Positions 54,356 to 62,929 of a stretch of DNA of 64,000 nt are shown in pieces. The stretch spans positions 3,290,001 through 3,354,000 of the forward strand of contig NZ_CAESCH010000001.1 in assembly GCF_903166545.1 (NCBI RefSeq), given 5' to 3'. This DNA is from Metabacillus schmidteae. Lineage in GTDB: Bacteria > Bacillota > Bacilli > Bacillales > Bacillaceae. The translations under genes and the position numbers were made by a program. How positions within the stretch are numbered: the first letter of the stretch is position 1; each line of letters starts with the position of its first letter. Under the pieces are notes generated by a model, which searched no databases, was not told where the DNA came from, and saw only the letters and a program-made list of their open reading frames with translations.

Positions 54356-55285
54356 TTATGGTCGTTTATTTCTTCCATGAAAAAATTTCAACATATAATG
54401 TAGCTGCCCGTTGACAAAAACAACTCCAATAATAATTATGATGCCTCCTAATACACTTATGAGAACAATTTTTTCATGTAGTAATACCACAGCGGCAATC
54501 AACGTTGCTAATGGTTCTAAATATAGAAAAACAGACACTTGTGTGGCCTCTAACACGTGAAGTGCTTTTGCCCAATACCAATAAGCTACTCCTGAAACAA
54601 AGATGCCTAAAAACAATAAATGAACCCATTCCCCTGCTTGTAATAGTGGAATGGATTCCCAGCCTTTATTCCGTATTAAGAAAGGAAGGGTTAGTATAAA
54701 TCCAATCAAACTCATGTAAAACGTAATTACAAGCGGAGACAATGGTATATTTAATTTTTTCAGAAGTACCGAATAAATGGCCCAATTTAACGTGCTTAAT
54801 AACATGAGTAAATAGCCAAGATTTAAAGCCGGTTCAAATGATTTTTCACTTCCAGCTGTCGTCACCATTAACACACCAAATAATGCGAGAATCATCCCAA
54901 TGGCTTTGAAAAAAGTCATTTTTTCGTGTAGAAAAACCATGGATAAGATAACCGTAAAAATGGGCGACAATGAAATCATCCATCCTGCAGATGAAGCATC
55001 TATTGTGAGGAGTGCACTTGCTTGTACAACTTGATGGATAAAAACTCCCAATATCCCTAAAATAAGTAAATGAGGAATATAGGTTATATTGATAGACAAT
55101 TTCTCTTTTAGGACCATTAAGAGGAGGAAAAGAAAAACAGCACCAATTCCAAACCTTATGACTAATAGTGTAAAAGGATCCAGCTTGTCTAACACAGCTT
55201 TTGTTGATACAAATGAGACACCCCAGAATGTAATCGACATTGTTGCATATAAAGATGCAGCAATCTTTTTCCCTTTAAACATCAT
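54356..55285 (-). CDS. DMT-superfamily (EamA) exporter
   Basis: Start at the first of two ATGs (55285), 309 residues. Ten membrane helices carry two EamA repeats, with MSITFWGVSFVSTKAVLDKLDPF at the start and VAYWYWAKALHVLEATQVSVFLYLEPLATLI in the second half. It diverges from the MBL-fold gene across a FadR-type operator. Substrate unknown. Confidence 0.86.
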   Translation of the reverse strand: MMFKGKKIAASLYATMSITFWGVSFVSTKAVLDKLDPFTLLVIRFGIGAVFLFLLLMVLKEKLSINITYIPHLLILGILGVFIHQVVQASALLTIDASSAGWMISLSPIFTVILSMVFLHEKMTFFKAIGMILALFGVLMVTTAGSEKSFEPALNLGYLLMLLSTLNWAIYSVLLKKLNIPLSPLVITFYMSLIGFILTLPFLIRNKGWESIPLLQAGEWVHLLFLGIFVSGVAYWYWAKALHVLEATQVSVFLYLEPLATLIAAVVLLHEKIVLISVLGGIIIIIGVVFVNGQLHYMLKFFHGRNKRP

Positions 55286-55384
55286 AATTTCACTCACACC
55301 CTTTTGTCTTCTCCTTATCATATGCTTGTCCTTTTTCACGAATGTATAAAAGTTAGTTTCCATTTCCAAATGCCTATGATAGAA

Positions 55385-55402
55385 TGAATGAGTATTCATT
55401 CA
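55385..55402. promoter_or_regulatory. FadR-type (TetR family) operator between the DMT and MBL genes
   Basis: TGAATGAGTATTCATTCA fits the B. subtilis FadR box TGAATGA-N-TA-N-TCATTCA at all fixed positions. It lies 24 bp before the MBL gene start and directly after a TATGAT (55375-55380) that could be its -10. Confidence 0.72.
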
Positions 55403-55425
55403 TAAATCAATTAGAGGTGATGGCC

Positions 55426-56322
55426 ATGAAACAAATTGGTCCGGTAAAATTAATTGAAGGTCCATCCAAAAGTAAAGTTCCTTTTTCAAGAAGTCTTTAT
55501 ATTGAAGGATCTGCTGAAAAAGTATTAATCGACACTGGTGCAGATTCAACCCTATTAAAGCAGATTCAAGCGGATTCGGGTGTTGATTTGGTTATAAATA
55601 CACATTATCACCCTGATCATACTCGTCATAATGTTCTTTTTCATGAAACTGAAAAGTGGATTAATACAATTGAATTTCATATGCCCCTGACGATAGAAGG
55701 AATTGCAAAAGCAAATGGAATTTTTCAAGAATGGGGTCCTGAAGGTGTAAAGAAATGGGAAAAAGAAATTCCTGAAATATGGATAAAAAGTCTAACTCAG
55801 ATTAACGGATTTTATGAATATGAAAAACAATATTCATTTGGAAATATTCATGTTCATTTTTTACATACCCCTGGTCATACAAAAGGGTTTTGCTGTCCTT
55901 ACTTTCCTGATTTAGGGATTGTCTTTACAGGTGATTATGATATGACATCTTTTGGGCCCTGGTATAATGGCACAGATGGTAGCATTGAAGAATTTATTTC
56001 CTCAGCCAAGCGCCTGCTTTCTCTAGATGCAAAATACTATATCACCGGACATCAAAAAGGGACATTTCAAAAGAATGAATTTCACCATGCTATGATCAAT
56101 TACCTTTCAATTATTGATCATCGTGATGAAGTAATTGAAAAATTTGTCCAAAAGGGCATTTCATTCGATGAGTTAACAAGAATTGGTATTTTTTATCCGA
56201 AACATGCATTAGAGCATTCACTTTTTATGACATGGGAACGAAGCGGTATTCGTAAACACCTATCTCGACTTGGCTATACCGTAGTTGACTCCGAAATCAA
56301 ACGCATAATGGTAAAAAAATAA
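55426..56322 (+). CDS. MBL-fold metallo-hydrolase
   Basis: Start at ATG 55426 after AGAGGTG; 298 residues. Metal motif THYHPDHTRHN (about residues 62-72), the second His in HTPGHTKGFCCP (about 144), Asp in FTGDYDM (about 171), and His in ITGHQKG (about 206) complete a binuclear site. The substrate is unknown; the FadR-type operator suggests a thioester or lipid-related role. It ends in a terminator. Confidence 0.87.
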   Translation: MKQIGPVKLIEGPSKSKVPFSRSLYIEGSAEKVLIDTGADSTLLKQIQADSGVDLVINTHYHPDHTRHNVLFHETEKWINTIEFHMPLTIEGIAKANGIFQEWGPEGVKKWEKEIPEIWIKSLTQINGFYEYEKQYSFGNIHVHFLHTPGHTKGFCCPYFPDLGIVFTGDYDMTSFGPWYNGTDGSIEEFISSAKRLLSLDAKYYITGHQKGTFQKNEFHHAMINYLSIIDHRDEVIEKFVQKGISFDELTRIGIFYPKHALEHSLFMTWERSGIRKHLSRLGYTVVDSEIKRIMVKK

Positions 56323-56359
56323 AACGGAATAGAGAGGTCCCCTACTCCCTATTCCGCGC
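56323..56359. terminator. Bidirectional terminator
   Basis: CGGAATAG and CTATTCCG form the stem around a 16-nt loop between convergent genes. Confidence 0.75.
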
Positions 56360-56364
56360 AATTA

Positions 56365-56631
56365 TTATTCCTCATCCAGGATATCATCGAAAACGGCTGA
56401 GATTTTTTCAAATTCTTCATCACTTTCAATCGGGGATAAATCTCCCTCATTGTCTAACTTCATAAAAAATACATCGATATCTTCATCCGTTTCATCACGA
56501 ATATCTTCAACAAACCCAACAGCAACATAGTCAGTCCCCTCTACTGTTATGGCAGCAAGCACCTCGACTTCATGTTCTTCATTGTTTTCATCTGTGATCG
56601 AAAATATTTCCCCTACTTCAATTTTATCCAT
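56365..56631 (-). CDS. DUF1292 family (YrzB-like) acidic protein
   Basis: An 88-residue, very acidic protein (DEEFEKISAVFDDILDEE at the C-terminus). IFSITDENNEEHEVEVLAAI and YVAVGFVED match DUF1292, a small family found across Firmicutes without known function. It is a solitary copy, apart from the usual yrrK-yrzB pairing. Confidence 0.83.
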   Translation of the reverse strand: MDKIEVGEIFSITDENNEEHEVEVLAAITVEGTDYVAVGFVEDIRDETDEDIDVFFMKLDNEGDLSPIESDEEFEKISAVFDDILDEE

Positions 56632-56742
56632 GAATAAATGCCCCTTTCACGCGTACATTTAATACGATTACTTCATTATCTTACCAATTACAGGTACCTT
56701 CATACAAATTTTTATAAATATTTATTGAAAGGGTGATAAAAT

Positions 56743-57429
56743 TTGGCCTTTTATGCGAACCCATACTTCCATTCCACCGCTTCAATGACCAGAATGACAT
56801 CAACAGAACGTGGAAGAATGACTGTTACAGGAAGTGGAAAAATAACGGCTTCACCAGACCAGGCTATCATTCAAATTGGAATTGTTACCGAATCGAAAGA
56901 AGCCGAGACCGCTCAATCACAAAATGCAATTATTTCAAACAATGTTATTTCAGCATTAAACAAAATAGGTATTTTAAACGAAGATATTAATACGATTTCA
57001 TATACGATTCAACCAGTCTATGAATTTACAGAAGGAGCTTCAATTCTGACCGGATATAGGGTTCAACATATTCTTGAAATAACAATTAAAAACCTAATGA
57101 ATCTTGGGCCTGTATATGAAGCAGCAGTTGCAGCAGGAGCAAACATCGCTGAAAACATTCGCTTTGATGTTTCGAACCGTGATGTTCTATATATGGAAGC
57201 ATTACAACAAGCGATGAAAAAGGCAACGGAAAAAGCAACAAAGCTTGGAGAACAAATTGGAGTAAACATAAACCAGATTCCTGTGAAAGTAAATGAAGAG
57301 ACAGGTACAATTTCTCCACGGCAAGTTTCATTTGCTCTTACTTCAGAATCTATTACTGGGGCTGCTCCACCTATCCAAAGTAATAAAATCGAAATTGAAG
57401 CGAATTTATCAGCTGTTTTTATCTATTAA
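56743..57429 (+). CDS. SIMPL domain (DUF541) protein
   Basis: A 228-residue protein starting at TTG, seven nt after AAAGGGTG. GRMTVTGSGKITASPDQAIIQIGI and the repeated IQPVYEFTEGASILTGYRVQHILEITIKNL define the SIMPL domain. No signal peptide is seen, unlike many outer-membrane or lipoprotein members. Function unknown. It ends in a terminator shared with the ATPase gene. Confidence 0.86.
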   Translation: MAFYANPYFHSTASMTRMTSTERGRMTVTGSGKITASPDQAIIQIGIVTESKEAETAQSQNAIISNNVISALNKIGILNEDINTISYTIQPVYEFTEGASILTGYRVQHILEITIKNLMNLGPVYEAAVAAGANIAENIRFDVSNRDVLYMEALQQAMKKATEKATKLGEQIGVNINQIPVKVNEETGTISPRQVSFALTSESITGAAPPIQSNKIEIEANLSAVFIY

Positions 57430-57430
57430 A

Positions 57431-57466
57431 ATAGGGACAGTCTATTTTTTAGACTGCCCCTTCATT
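57431..57466. terminator. Bidirectional terminator
   Basis: GGGACAGTCTA and TAGACTGCCCC form an 11-bp stem with one mismatch. Confidence 0.75.
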
Positions 57467-58567
57467 TTATTTCTCTTTTGAAATAAATAACTCTATTTCA
57501 GTTGTTAATTTCTCTGTTATTTGATTAATGATATCGAAGTTCATAGCATCGATATAATAAGATTCAAGTTTGTCGCGTAATTGTTTAGCTTCTGCTAAAT
57601 AGGAAATCGCTTCTTTCATTTTATCTTTATATGCTTTGGTTGTTCTTGCAATATCAGCTTCATATTTTTCATCTGTTCCAGGTGTAATACATGTTTCATA
57701 CATATCAATGACCTCATCTGATTCGCGATCAGGAAAATACTCATGAGGAGCAGTACTATCAAAAATGGCCACTCCTAATTCACGCAGAATCACCATATCT
57801 AGGCTGTTGGGATCAAACCCGCAATGATATACTTCAACATCATAGCCACGTTCTTCACCTGCTGCGACAATTTTTTTCAGCATCGTTGATTTACCGGAAC
57901 CCGCTCTCCCCTTAATAAAATAGCGTTTTGAAATATCTGCTGTCAGATTTTGAATAAAATCAACAGCCCCGTTTGGAGTAGCTGCTCCTAAAAACCGGTG
58001 CTGTACTTTCGGTTCCTTTGCAAGTGATTGCTCTCCATAAAAACGCACAATTAAGTCCTCTGTTAATTGATTTGCCTTCGAAAAATCCATATTCGAAATA
58101 TATATTTCTTCAATATCATCATGTGCACGTAATGAAGCTGCAAATGTATCATATGCTTCGTTAAATTTATCAGAAATCTTTCGGTTCAGTGCCAGTATTT
58201 CATCTTTATATTCGGAAAGTTTACTTGAGTCCCACGCAACACCAAGATTTACGTACTCTTCAATTACACCTGGCGCTTTTGGTTCAATAACGTGTGGAGC
58301 TGTTCCATCGACGATTCCTATTTTTAATGTTGGTAAAAGAACACCATCAATCGACTTGTTATCTGAAGCACAATGCAAATATTCTACTTCCAGGTCCTTC
58401 TCTTCCATAAGATGACCAATTTTCTTCATCAATGAAGATTTACCAGTTCCTGGACCACCCTTTAATATATATACTCTCTCTAAGTCTGCTAAAACAGAAT
58501 CATATAAACTATAAAAGCCTTTCGCTGTATTTCCACCTGCATAATAATGACGAACTGAATTTGTCAT
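57467..58567 (-). CDS. PRK06851-type protein with two P-loop ATPase domains
   Basis: A 366-residue protein. Walker A motifs occur twice: KGGPGTGKSS (about residue 36) and KGRAGSGKST (about 221). Each is followed by a similar block (VEYLHCASDNKSIDGVLLP and VEVYHCGFDPNSLDMVILR). This is a tandem duplication of one P-loop domain, characteristic of the PRK06851 family in Firmicutes. Its role is not known. ATG after AAGGGTGAT. Confidence 0.83.
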   Translation of the reverse strand: MTNSVRHYYAGGNTAKGFYSLYDSVLADLERVYILKGGPGTGKSSLMKKIGHLMEEKDLEVEYLHCASDNKSIDGVLLPTLKIGIVDGTAPHVIEPKAPGVIEEYVNLGVAWDSSKLSEYKDEILALNRKISDKFNEAYDTFAASLRAHDDIEEIYISNMDFSKANQLTEDLIVRFYGEQSLAKEPKVQHRFLGAATPNGAVDFIQNLTADISKRYFIKGRAGSGKSTMLKKIVAAGEERGYDVEVYHCGFDPNSLDMVILRELGVAIFDSTAPHEYFPDRESDEVIDMYETCITPGTDEKYEADIARTTKAYKDKMKEAISYLAEAKQLRDKLESYYIDAMNFDIINQITEKLTTEIELFISKEK

Positions 58568-58710
58568 CTTATCACCCTTTCAACACCTTTACCCATACTT
58601 TATGTAGATTATCTTACAAGGGTGAATGCCTATTTGAAAAAGTATTCTAGGTAGGAAAACAATATTCATTTCGATATAATGTTTGTATATCTAACAAAGG
58701 AGTTTTTAGG

Positions 58711-59016
58711 GTGAATTCTAAAGAAGTAGAACAAAAAATTATTGAAAACTATCAAAAAGATGAGCAAATGATGATTCTGATTTTTGCCCAATGGTGTGTA
58801 AATCATGATCTGGATCCAACAGAGGTATATGTAAGAGCGTATCCGGACCAACCAGCAAATTATGCATTAAAGCAAACAATGGATTTAACAGTGCCAAAAG
58901 AAGAATCCGAACATATCCCTGATCAAACACTTCTTAATGTTTTATCTTTATATGGAAATGAAGAGCTTGCTTTTGTCGTAACAGAAGAAATCGGAAAAAG
59001 GAAAAGGAAGAAATAG
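58711..59016 (+). CDS. Conserved hypothetical soluble protein, 101 residues
   Basis: GTG start after AAAGGAG. The product is helical and mostly charged (EQKIIENYQKDEQMMILIFAQWCVNHDLDPTEVY) with a basic end (EEIGKRKRKK). It has the look of a small Bacillus-specific family, but I cannot name it. It is monocistronic with a strong terminator. Confidence 0.68.
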   Translation: MNSKEVEQKIIENYQKDEQMMILIFAQWCVNHDLDPTEVYVRAYPDQPANYALKQTMDLTVPKEESEHIPDQTLLNVLSLYGNEELAFVVTEEIGKRKRKK

Positions 59017-59028
59017 CATTATGTACAA

Positions 59029-59056
59029 AAATAGCACGCCATAATGGCGTGCTTAT
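59029..59056. terminator. Bidirectional terminator
   Basis: AGCACGCCA and TGGCGTGCT, three-nt loop, between convergent genes. Confidence 0.85.
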
Positions 59057-59064
59057 CTACTTTT

Positions 59065-60303
59065 TTATTCATATTTCTTAAATAATAATGTAGCATTATG
59101 TCCGCCGAACCCAAGTGAGTTTGACAAAACAATATCAACTTTTGCCTCTTTCGCATGATTTGGAACATAATCCAAGTCTAATTCAGGGTCAGGAGTTACA
59201 TAGTTAATTGTTGGCGGAATAACTCCTTCTCTTATAGCTAATAGTGAGAAAATGGCTTCAACTGCACCTGCGGCACCCAGCAAATGACCTGTCATGGACT
59301 TTGTAGAACTTACTGAAAGAGAGTAAGCATGTTCACCAAAAACGGCTTTAATCGCTTTTGTTTCATACAAATCGTTATAATACGTACTTGTTCCATGAGC
59401 ATTGATATAATCAACCTGATCTGGTGAGAGATTTGCATCATCCAGTGCCAGCTTCATTGCTCTTTGGCCACCTTCACCCTCAGGAGCAGGTGTGGTGATA
59501 TGATAAGCATCCCCTGTTGCACCATATCCAATAAGCTCTCCATATACTTTTGCACCTCGTGCTAATGCATGCTCCAGCTCTTCTAGGATTAAGATTCCAG
59601 AGCCTTCGCCAATAACAAAACCATCCCGATTTTGATCAAAAGGACGACTCGCACTTGCAGGATCATGATTAGTTGATAAGGCCGTCATATTTGAAAATCC
59701 TGCAATCGTCATTTCAGTAATGGACGCCTCAGCACCTCCTGTCACCATTACATCTGCACCACCATTTTGGATGACCCGAAAAGCATCGCCAATCGAATTT
59801 GCACCCGAAGCACATGCAGTAACAGAGCAATTGTTTATTCCTTTTGCACCTAACTCTATCGACACTCGTCCTGAAGCCATATCAGGAATAAACATAGGGA
59901 TGATAAAAGGGCTTACACGCTTTGGCCCCTTGCTCAAATAGCGCTTATGCTGTTCCTCAAATTCATCAAGTCCACCAATACCAGAACCTATCCAAACCCC
60001 TACTCTTTCAGCTGATACATCTTTACCAATATCAATCCCTGCATCAATGATTGCCATTTTACTAGCTGCAATCGCTAAATGTGTAAATCTGGCCATTCTA
60101 CGAACTTCTTTGTGATCAATATAGTCCTGTGGTGAGAATTCTTTCACTTCTGCTGCCACTTTTACATTAAAGGGATCAGGATTTACTCTTGATAATTCAG
60201 CAATTCCTGAAACACCATTTTTGGCTTGCTCCCATGTCGTACGAACATCATTACCTAACGGAGTAACAGCCCCAATACCTGTAACAACAACTCTTTTCCT
60301 CAT
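59065..60303 (-). CDS. fabF: 3-oxoacyl-ACP synthase II
   Basis: A 412-residue condensing enzyme with the catalytic Cys in [15 protein letters not shown] (about 164), His in [12 protein letters not shown] (about 304) and His in [14 protein letters not shown] (about 341). It extends acyl-ACP in fatty-acid synthesis. In B. subtilis fabF lies with fabH; here it is alone, so this is perhaps a second copy. A palindrome sharing the FapR core with the fabZ box lies upstream. Confidence 0.93.
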   Translation of the reverse strand: MRKRVVVTGIGAVTPLGNDVRTTWEQAKNGVSGIAELSRVNPDPFNVKVAAEVKEFSPQDYIDHKEVRRMARFTHLAIAASKMAIIDAGIDIGKDVSAERVGVWIGSGIGGLDEFEEQHKRYLSKGPKRVSPFIIPMFIPDMASGRVSIELGAKGINNCSVTACASGANSIGDAFRVIQNGGADVMVTGGAEASITEMTIAGFSNMTALSTNHDPASASRPFDQNRDGFVIGEGSGILILEELEHALARGAKVYGELIGYGATGDAYHITTPAPEGEGGQRAMKLALDDANLSPDQVDYINAHGTSTYYNDLYETKAIKAVFGEHAYSLSVSSTKSMTGHLLGAAGAVEAIFSLLAIREGVIPPTINYVTPDPELDLDYVPNHAKEAKVDIVLSNSLGFGGHNATLLFKKYE

Positions 60304-60380
60304 ATAAAGTCTCTCCTCTTGTGAAAAATAGTTCTATATATAAATGTGTTAATTAGAAATAAGAAAATAGAATAGTAATA

Positions 60381-60397
60381 TTATGACTTGGTCATAG
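60381..60397. promoter_or_regulatory. FapR-like palindrome upstream of fabF
   Basis: TTATGACTTGGTCATAG has a 6-bp inverted repeat (TATGAC/GTCATA) about a TTG centre. It shares 12 of 17 positions with the fabZ box, including the ACTTGGT core, but its outer arms differ. It lies 78 bp before the fabF start. Confidence 0.45.
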
Positions 60398-60477
60398 TAT
60401 CACATAGATATATCTTATACTATATATAAGAAAAAGAAAAGGTTAGCGGAGTGTATCAGTAATGGAGAAAAATAAAC

Positions 60478-60530
60478 ATGGAGCTAAGCCTCAAAACACA
60501 TTCATGTGCAGCATCAGCTTAGCTCCATAA
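60478..60530 (-). terminator. Terminator of the lipoprotein gene at 60543
   Basis: TGGAGCTAAG and CTTAGCTCCA form the outer stem, with CACAT/ATGTG inside. Confidence 0.78.
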
Positions 60531-60542
60531 CACCATTTTTCT

Positions 60543-60980
60543 CTATAATTCTAAATTCTCCACTTGATTCATAAGTGAGCTTAGATCTTGGAAAGTTTGG
60601 ATCACTTCTGAGTTTTGTAACTCCTCAACGACCACTTCCCCATCCTTATAAATATCATTAATCATTTGTAATGCTTCTTCATTTTTTGTCACGATGTCTT
60701 GATGTATGTCTTCAGCAACCGTCGGAGCTTCTAATTTGTTGAACTCTTCAATTTGTTCACGTAGAGAAGTAAGCTCTGTTTCAAGTTCATCTCTAGCAGC
60801 TTCATCATTCGCTGCATCCTGTATTAATCCTGGTGCTTGTTCAGCAAAATCACTTACTGAAGTTAAATAACTCGTTGTTTCATCCACATAATTAACCGAT
60901 TTACTTACCTCATCAACTACAGAACAAGCTGAGCTTATCATTAATGTAAAGATAGCAAAAAACATAAGAAATTTCCTCAA
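60543..60980 (-). CDS. DUF6376-type lipoprotein
   Basis: Start at TTG 60980 after GGAGGGAG; 145 residues. The signal peptide RKFLMFFAIFTLMISSAC ends in a lipobox cysteine. The mature part is a long helical, coiled-coil-like segment (DELETELTSLREQIEEFNKLEAP). It matches a Bacillus family of small helical lipoproteins of unknown function. Confidence 0.8.
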   Translation of the reverse strand: MRKFLMFFAIFTLMISSACSVVDEVSKSVNYVDETTSYLTSVSDFAEQAPGLIQDAANDEAARDELETELTSLREQIEEFNKLEAPTVAEDIHQDIVTKNEEALQMINDIYKDGEVVVEELQNSEVIQTFQDLSSLMNQVENLEL

Positions 60981-61062
60981 TGATCTCCCTCCAAACATTT
61001 TAGTGTATACTAACTATACGGATTTAGTTTAAAAAGGTTTCAAATCAAATCATTACAAAATA

Positions 61063-61098
61063 AAAAGGCTAACCCTTTTACATTGTTAACCTTTTCAT
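61063..61098 (-). terminator. Terminator of the small gene at 61107
   Basis: On the minus strand AAGGTTAAC pairs with GTTAGCCTT, followed by TTTTA; one G-T pair. Confidence 0.62.
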
Positions 61099-61106
61099 CA
61101 AAGATC

Positions 61107-61223
61107 TTATTCACTTGATACAAGCCATTTTAAGAATTCCTGTTCAGGTTCAGTTAAAAACCTGCCTAATTCTTCGGAAAAACAAAGATATAATTCTATG
61201 TATCTTTTGGCTACAGCGTCCAT
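61107..61223 (-). CDS. Small protein, 38 residues, unknown
   Basis: ATG at 61223, seven nt after a perfect AGGAGG, running to TAA at 61107. The peptide is MDAVAKRYIELYLCFSEE then LGRFLTEPEQEFLKWLVSSE, a likely amphipathic helix pair. A terminator follows. The excellent ribosome site makes it a credible gene; size and layout recall small sporulation regulators, but it is not Sda and I cannot name it. Confidence 0.6.
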   Translation of the reverse strand: MDAVAKRYIELYLCFSEELGRFLTEPEQEFLKWLVSSE

Positions 61224-61316
61224 TCTTTTCCTCCTGTTATGTATAAGAACTTCTTTATTTTATCACGATTGTCGATAAATGGGTATGAAAATGTGTAAGC
61301 ATCACACCATTCCATA

Positions 61317-61559
61317 TCATTCATCACAACTATCATCACCATCGTCTCCACTATCGCTGCTTTCCTTATTGCTCTCAAAAAAATGATTTACTTTTTCAAA
61401 CATAGATTCCTCTTTGTAGATGTCTTCATCATCATGATTAGATCCTTGTAAGAAACTCTGAACAGAATAACTTTGCACGATTTTCTTTTTATTAAAAGAC
61501 TTTCCTAAAATAATCAGGAGGATTATAAAAATAATGACTATGCTTATTATAAAAAACAT
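61317..61559 (-). CDS. Small single-helix membrane protein with acidic tail
   Basis: An 80-residue protein; ATG after AAAAGGGG. Residues 1-19 form a membrane helix, then KSFNKKK on the cytosolic side, and a tail rich in Asp/Ser/Glu ending SSDSGDDGDDSCDE. Family not recognised. It lies 48 bp downstream of the DUF4397 gene on the same strand and may be cotranscribed. Confidence 0.6.
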   Translation of the reverse strand: MFFIISIVIIFIILLIILGKSFNKKKIVQSYSVQSFLQGSNHDDEDIYKEESMFEKVNHFFESNKESSDSGDDGDDSCDE

Positions 61560-61606
61560 CTCTATTCCCCTTTTAAATAAATAGATAAAGCAAAAGTACC
61601 TTTTTA

Positions 61607-62380
61607 TTATGGCATTAAAAAAATCACTTCTAGTTCTGGAGATCCACTGGCAAAACCAACTGCAAGAGCTGTATATGTTTCTCCTGCTTTTAATTGGACC
61701 TGCGGAATTGTGAAAACTACATTCTTTGTACCAGTTTCTCTCACTTCCAAATTTACAGTCATTGGAGAAAGTGTTAAATAATCCGTTACTCTTTCGTATG
61801 AAACATTTGTAAAAAGAATATTTCCTCCTTGTACAGCAATGTCCACATTTGAAGCATCCGGTGATAGGTGAATAAATCTTATCTTCGTTTGATTTCGACT
61901 AACATACGGCTTATCAATAAAGAAAGATAATGTAATATTATTTAATAAGCCAGTTGCCGCCGCAGTATAGTACGTATTTCTTGTAAGGGATAATTGTTCT
62001 TTAAGAATTGGGCTTGTTGTATCACCTGTTTTATATACCTCTAAAGTATACCTACCAGCAGGTAATGATAAATAATCCGTTGTTTCCTCGAATACTAAAT
62101 TTGTGATAGATTTATTTCCATTTACATACACATCAACTCCGGATGTATCAGGTGAAGCATGGAATAACCTAATAAAAGCATTTTGCTCTCCTGCCCTGCT
62201 CATTAAACTGTAGTGATATGCTTGCAGTTCAGTTTGTGCTAACTGCTGTACACATATTAGATGCTTTTGCTCATAGAAATTATGCAAGTGTGGATTCGAA
62301 TACCTAAAGTAATCCGCTAACATTTTGTATTTTGCAGCTTCAAGAACCAGTCCATGATGATTATGGAACATCCTATTCAC
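61607..62380 (-). CDS. DUF4397 domain protein
   Basis: A 257-residue protein; ATG after AAGGAGTG. A helical N-terminus (residues 1-65) precedes two beta-sandwich-like repeats: FHASPDTSGVDVYVNGNKSI...LPAGRYTLEVYKTG and FIHLSPDASNVDIAVQGGNI...ETGTKNVVF. The SPD-x3-VD motif is the DUF4397 signature. Unusually for the family there is no signal peptide. Function unknown. Confidence 0.85.
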   Translation of the reverse strand: MNRMFHNHHGLVLEAAKYKMLADYFRYSNPHLHNFYEQKHLICVQQLAQTELQAYHYSLMSRAGEQNAFIRLFHASPDTSGVDVYVNGNKSITNLVFEETTDYLSLPAGRYTLEVYKTGDTTSPILKEQLSLTRNTYYTAAATGLLNNITLSFFIDKPYVSRNQTKIRFIHLSPDASNVDIAVQGGNILFTNVSYERVTDYLTLSPMTVNLEVRETGTKNVVFTIPQVQLKAGETYTALAVGFASGSPELEVIFLMP

Positions 62381-62579
62381 TCCTTAAAGTTAGTAACATC
62401 ATACAATATGATAAAAGCCCAGATAGTTTCCAATTATTTGTGTACTTTTAAAAAAACTTGGCCTTCACATCAAATTTGCTAAGGATAATAAATACACCTC
62501 TAGGCACATAATCAAACATGTTCTTGAGAAAAATAATAATTGATTTTTTAAGTTATTGTGAAATGAGGTGAACCTTATT

Positions 62580-62697
62580 ATGAAAAAGCTTTTAGCTATT
62601 TTACTTGCAGCTCTTCTTGCTACTTCTGTTGTTGCATGTGATGATGCGCCAGGGGAAGACGAAATTGGTGATGGTGAAATTAATGATGAAGAATAAA
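62580..62697 (+). pseudogene. Mini-lipoprotein gene with an apparent frameshift
   Basis: ATG after GAGGTGA. It encodes the signal MKKLLAILLAALLATSVVAC, whose lipobox cysteine is at position 20, then GGA and a stop (TGA). A one-base shift just after the cysteine codon opens an acidic tail, DDAPGEDEIGDGEINDEE, and its stop at 62697. Either one G is extra or two bases are missing in TGTGGATGAT. Small acidic lipoproteins of this form are common in Bacillus. Sequencing error is possible. Confidence 0.6.
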
Positions 62698-62707
62698 TAA
62701 ATAGAAA

Positions 62708-62772
62708 AATGCCCGTTCAGTAACTTTTTATTATCCTTCTTGGAAGTATGACGAAAAAACTGAACGGGTTTA
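62708..62772 (+). terminator. Hairpin downstream of the mini-lipoprotein
   Basis: CCCGTTCAG (62712-62720) pairs exactly with CTGAACGGG (62760-62768) across a 39-nt loop; only a weak T-run follows. Confidence 0.5.
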
Positions 62773-62845
62773 CTTATATTTGAACAGCATGACAACCTTT
62801 TTTCGGATGTAAATGATTTTCCATTTATCTAAAATTCCATCACTC

Positions 62846-62869
62846 AAAATGATTGTGCACAATCATTTT
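62846..62869. promoter_or_regulatory. 24-bp perfect palindrome upstream of ohrR
   Basis: Arms AAAATGATTGTG and CACAATCATTTT meet at 62857/62858. It directly abuts the -35 box. Likely an operator of OhrR or of another regulator. Confidence 0.62.
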
Positions 62870-62897
62870 TGAATTAAAACATATTGTGTACTATAAT
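62869..62897 (+). promoter_or_regulatory. ohrR: Sigma-A promoter of ohrR
   Basis: TTGAAT (62869-62874), a 17-nt spacer and TATAAT (62892-62897), 33 bp before the ATG at 62930. Confidence 0.78.
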
Positions 62898-62929
62898 AAT
62901 TGTATATTTTTGAAAGGAATCACTATAAG

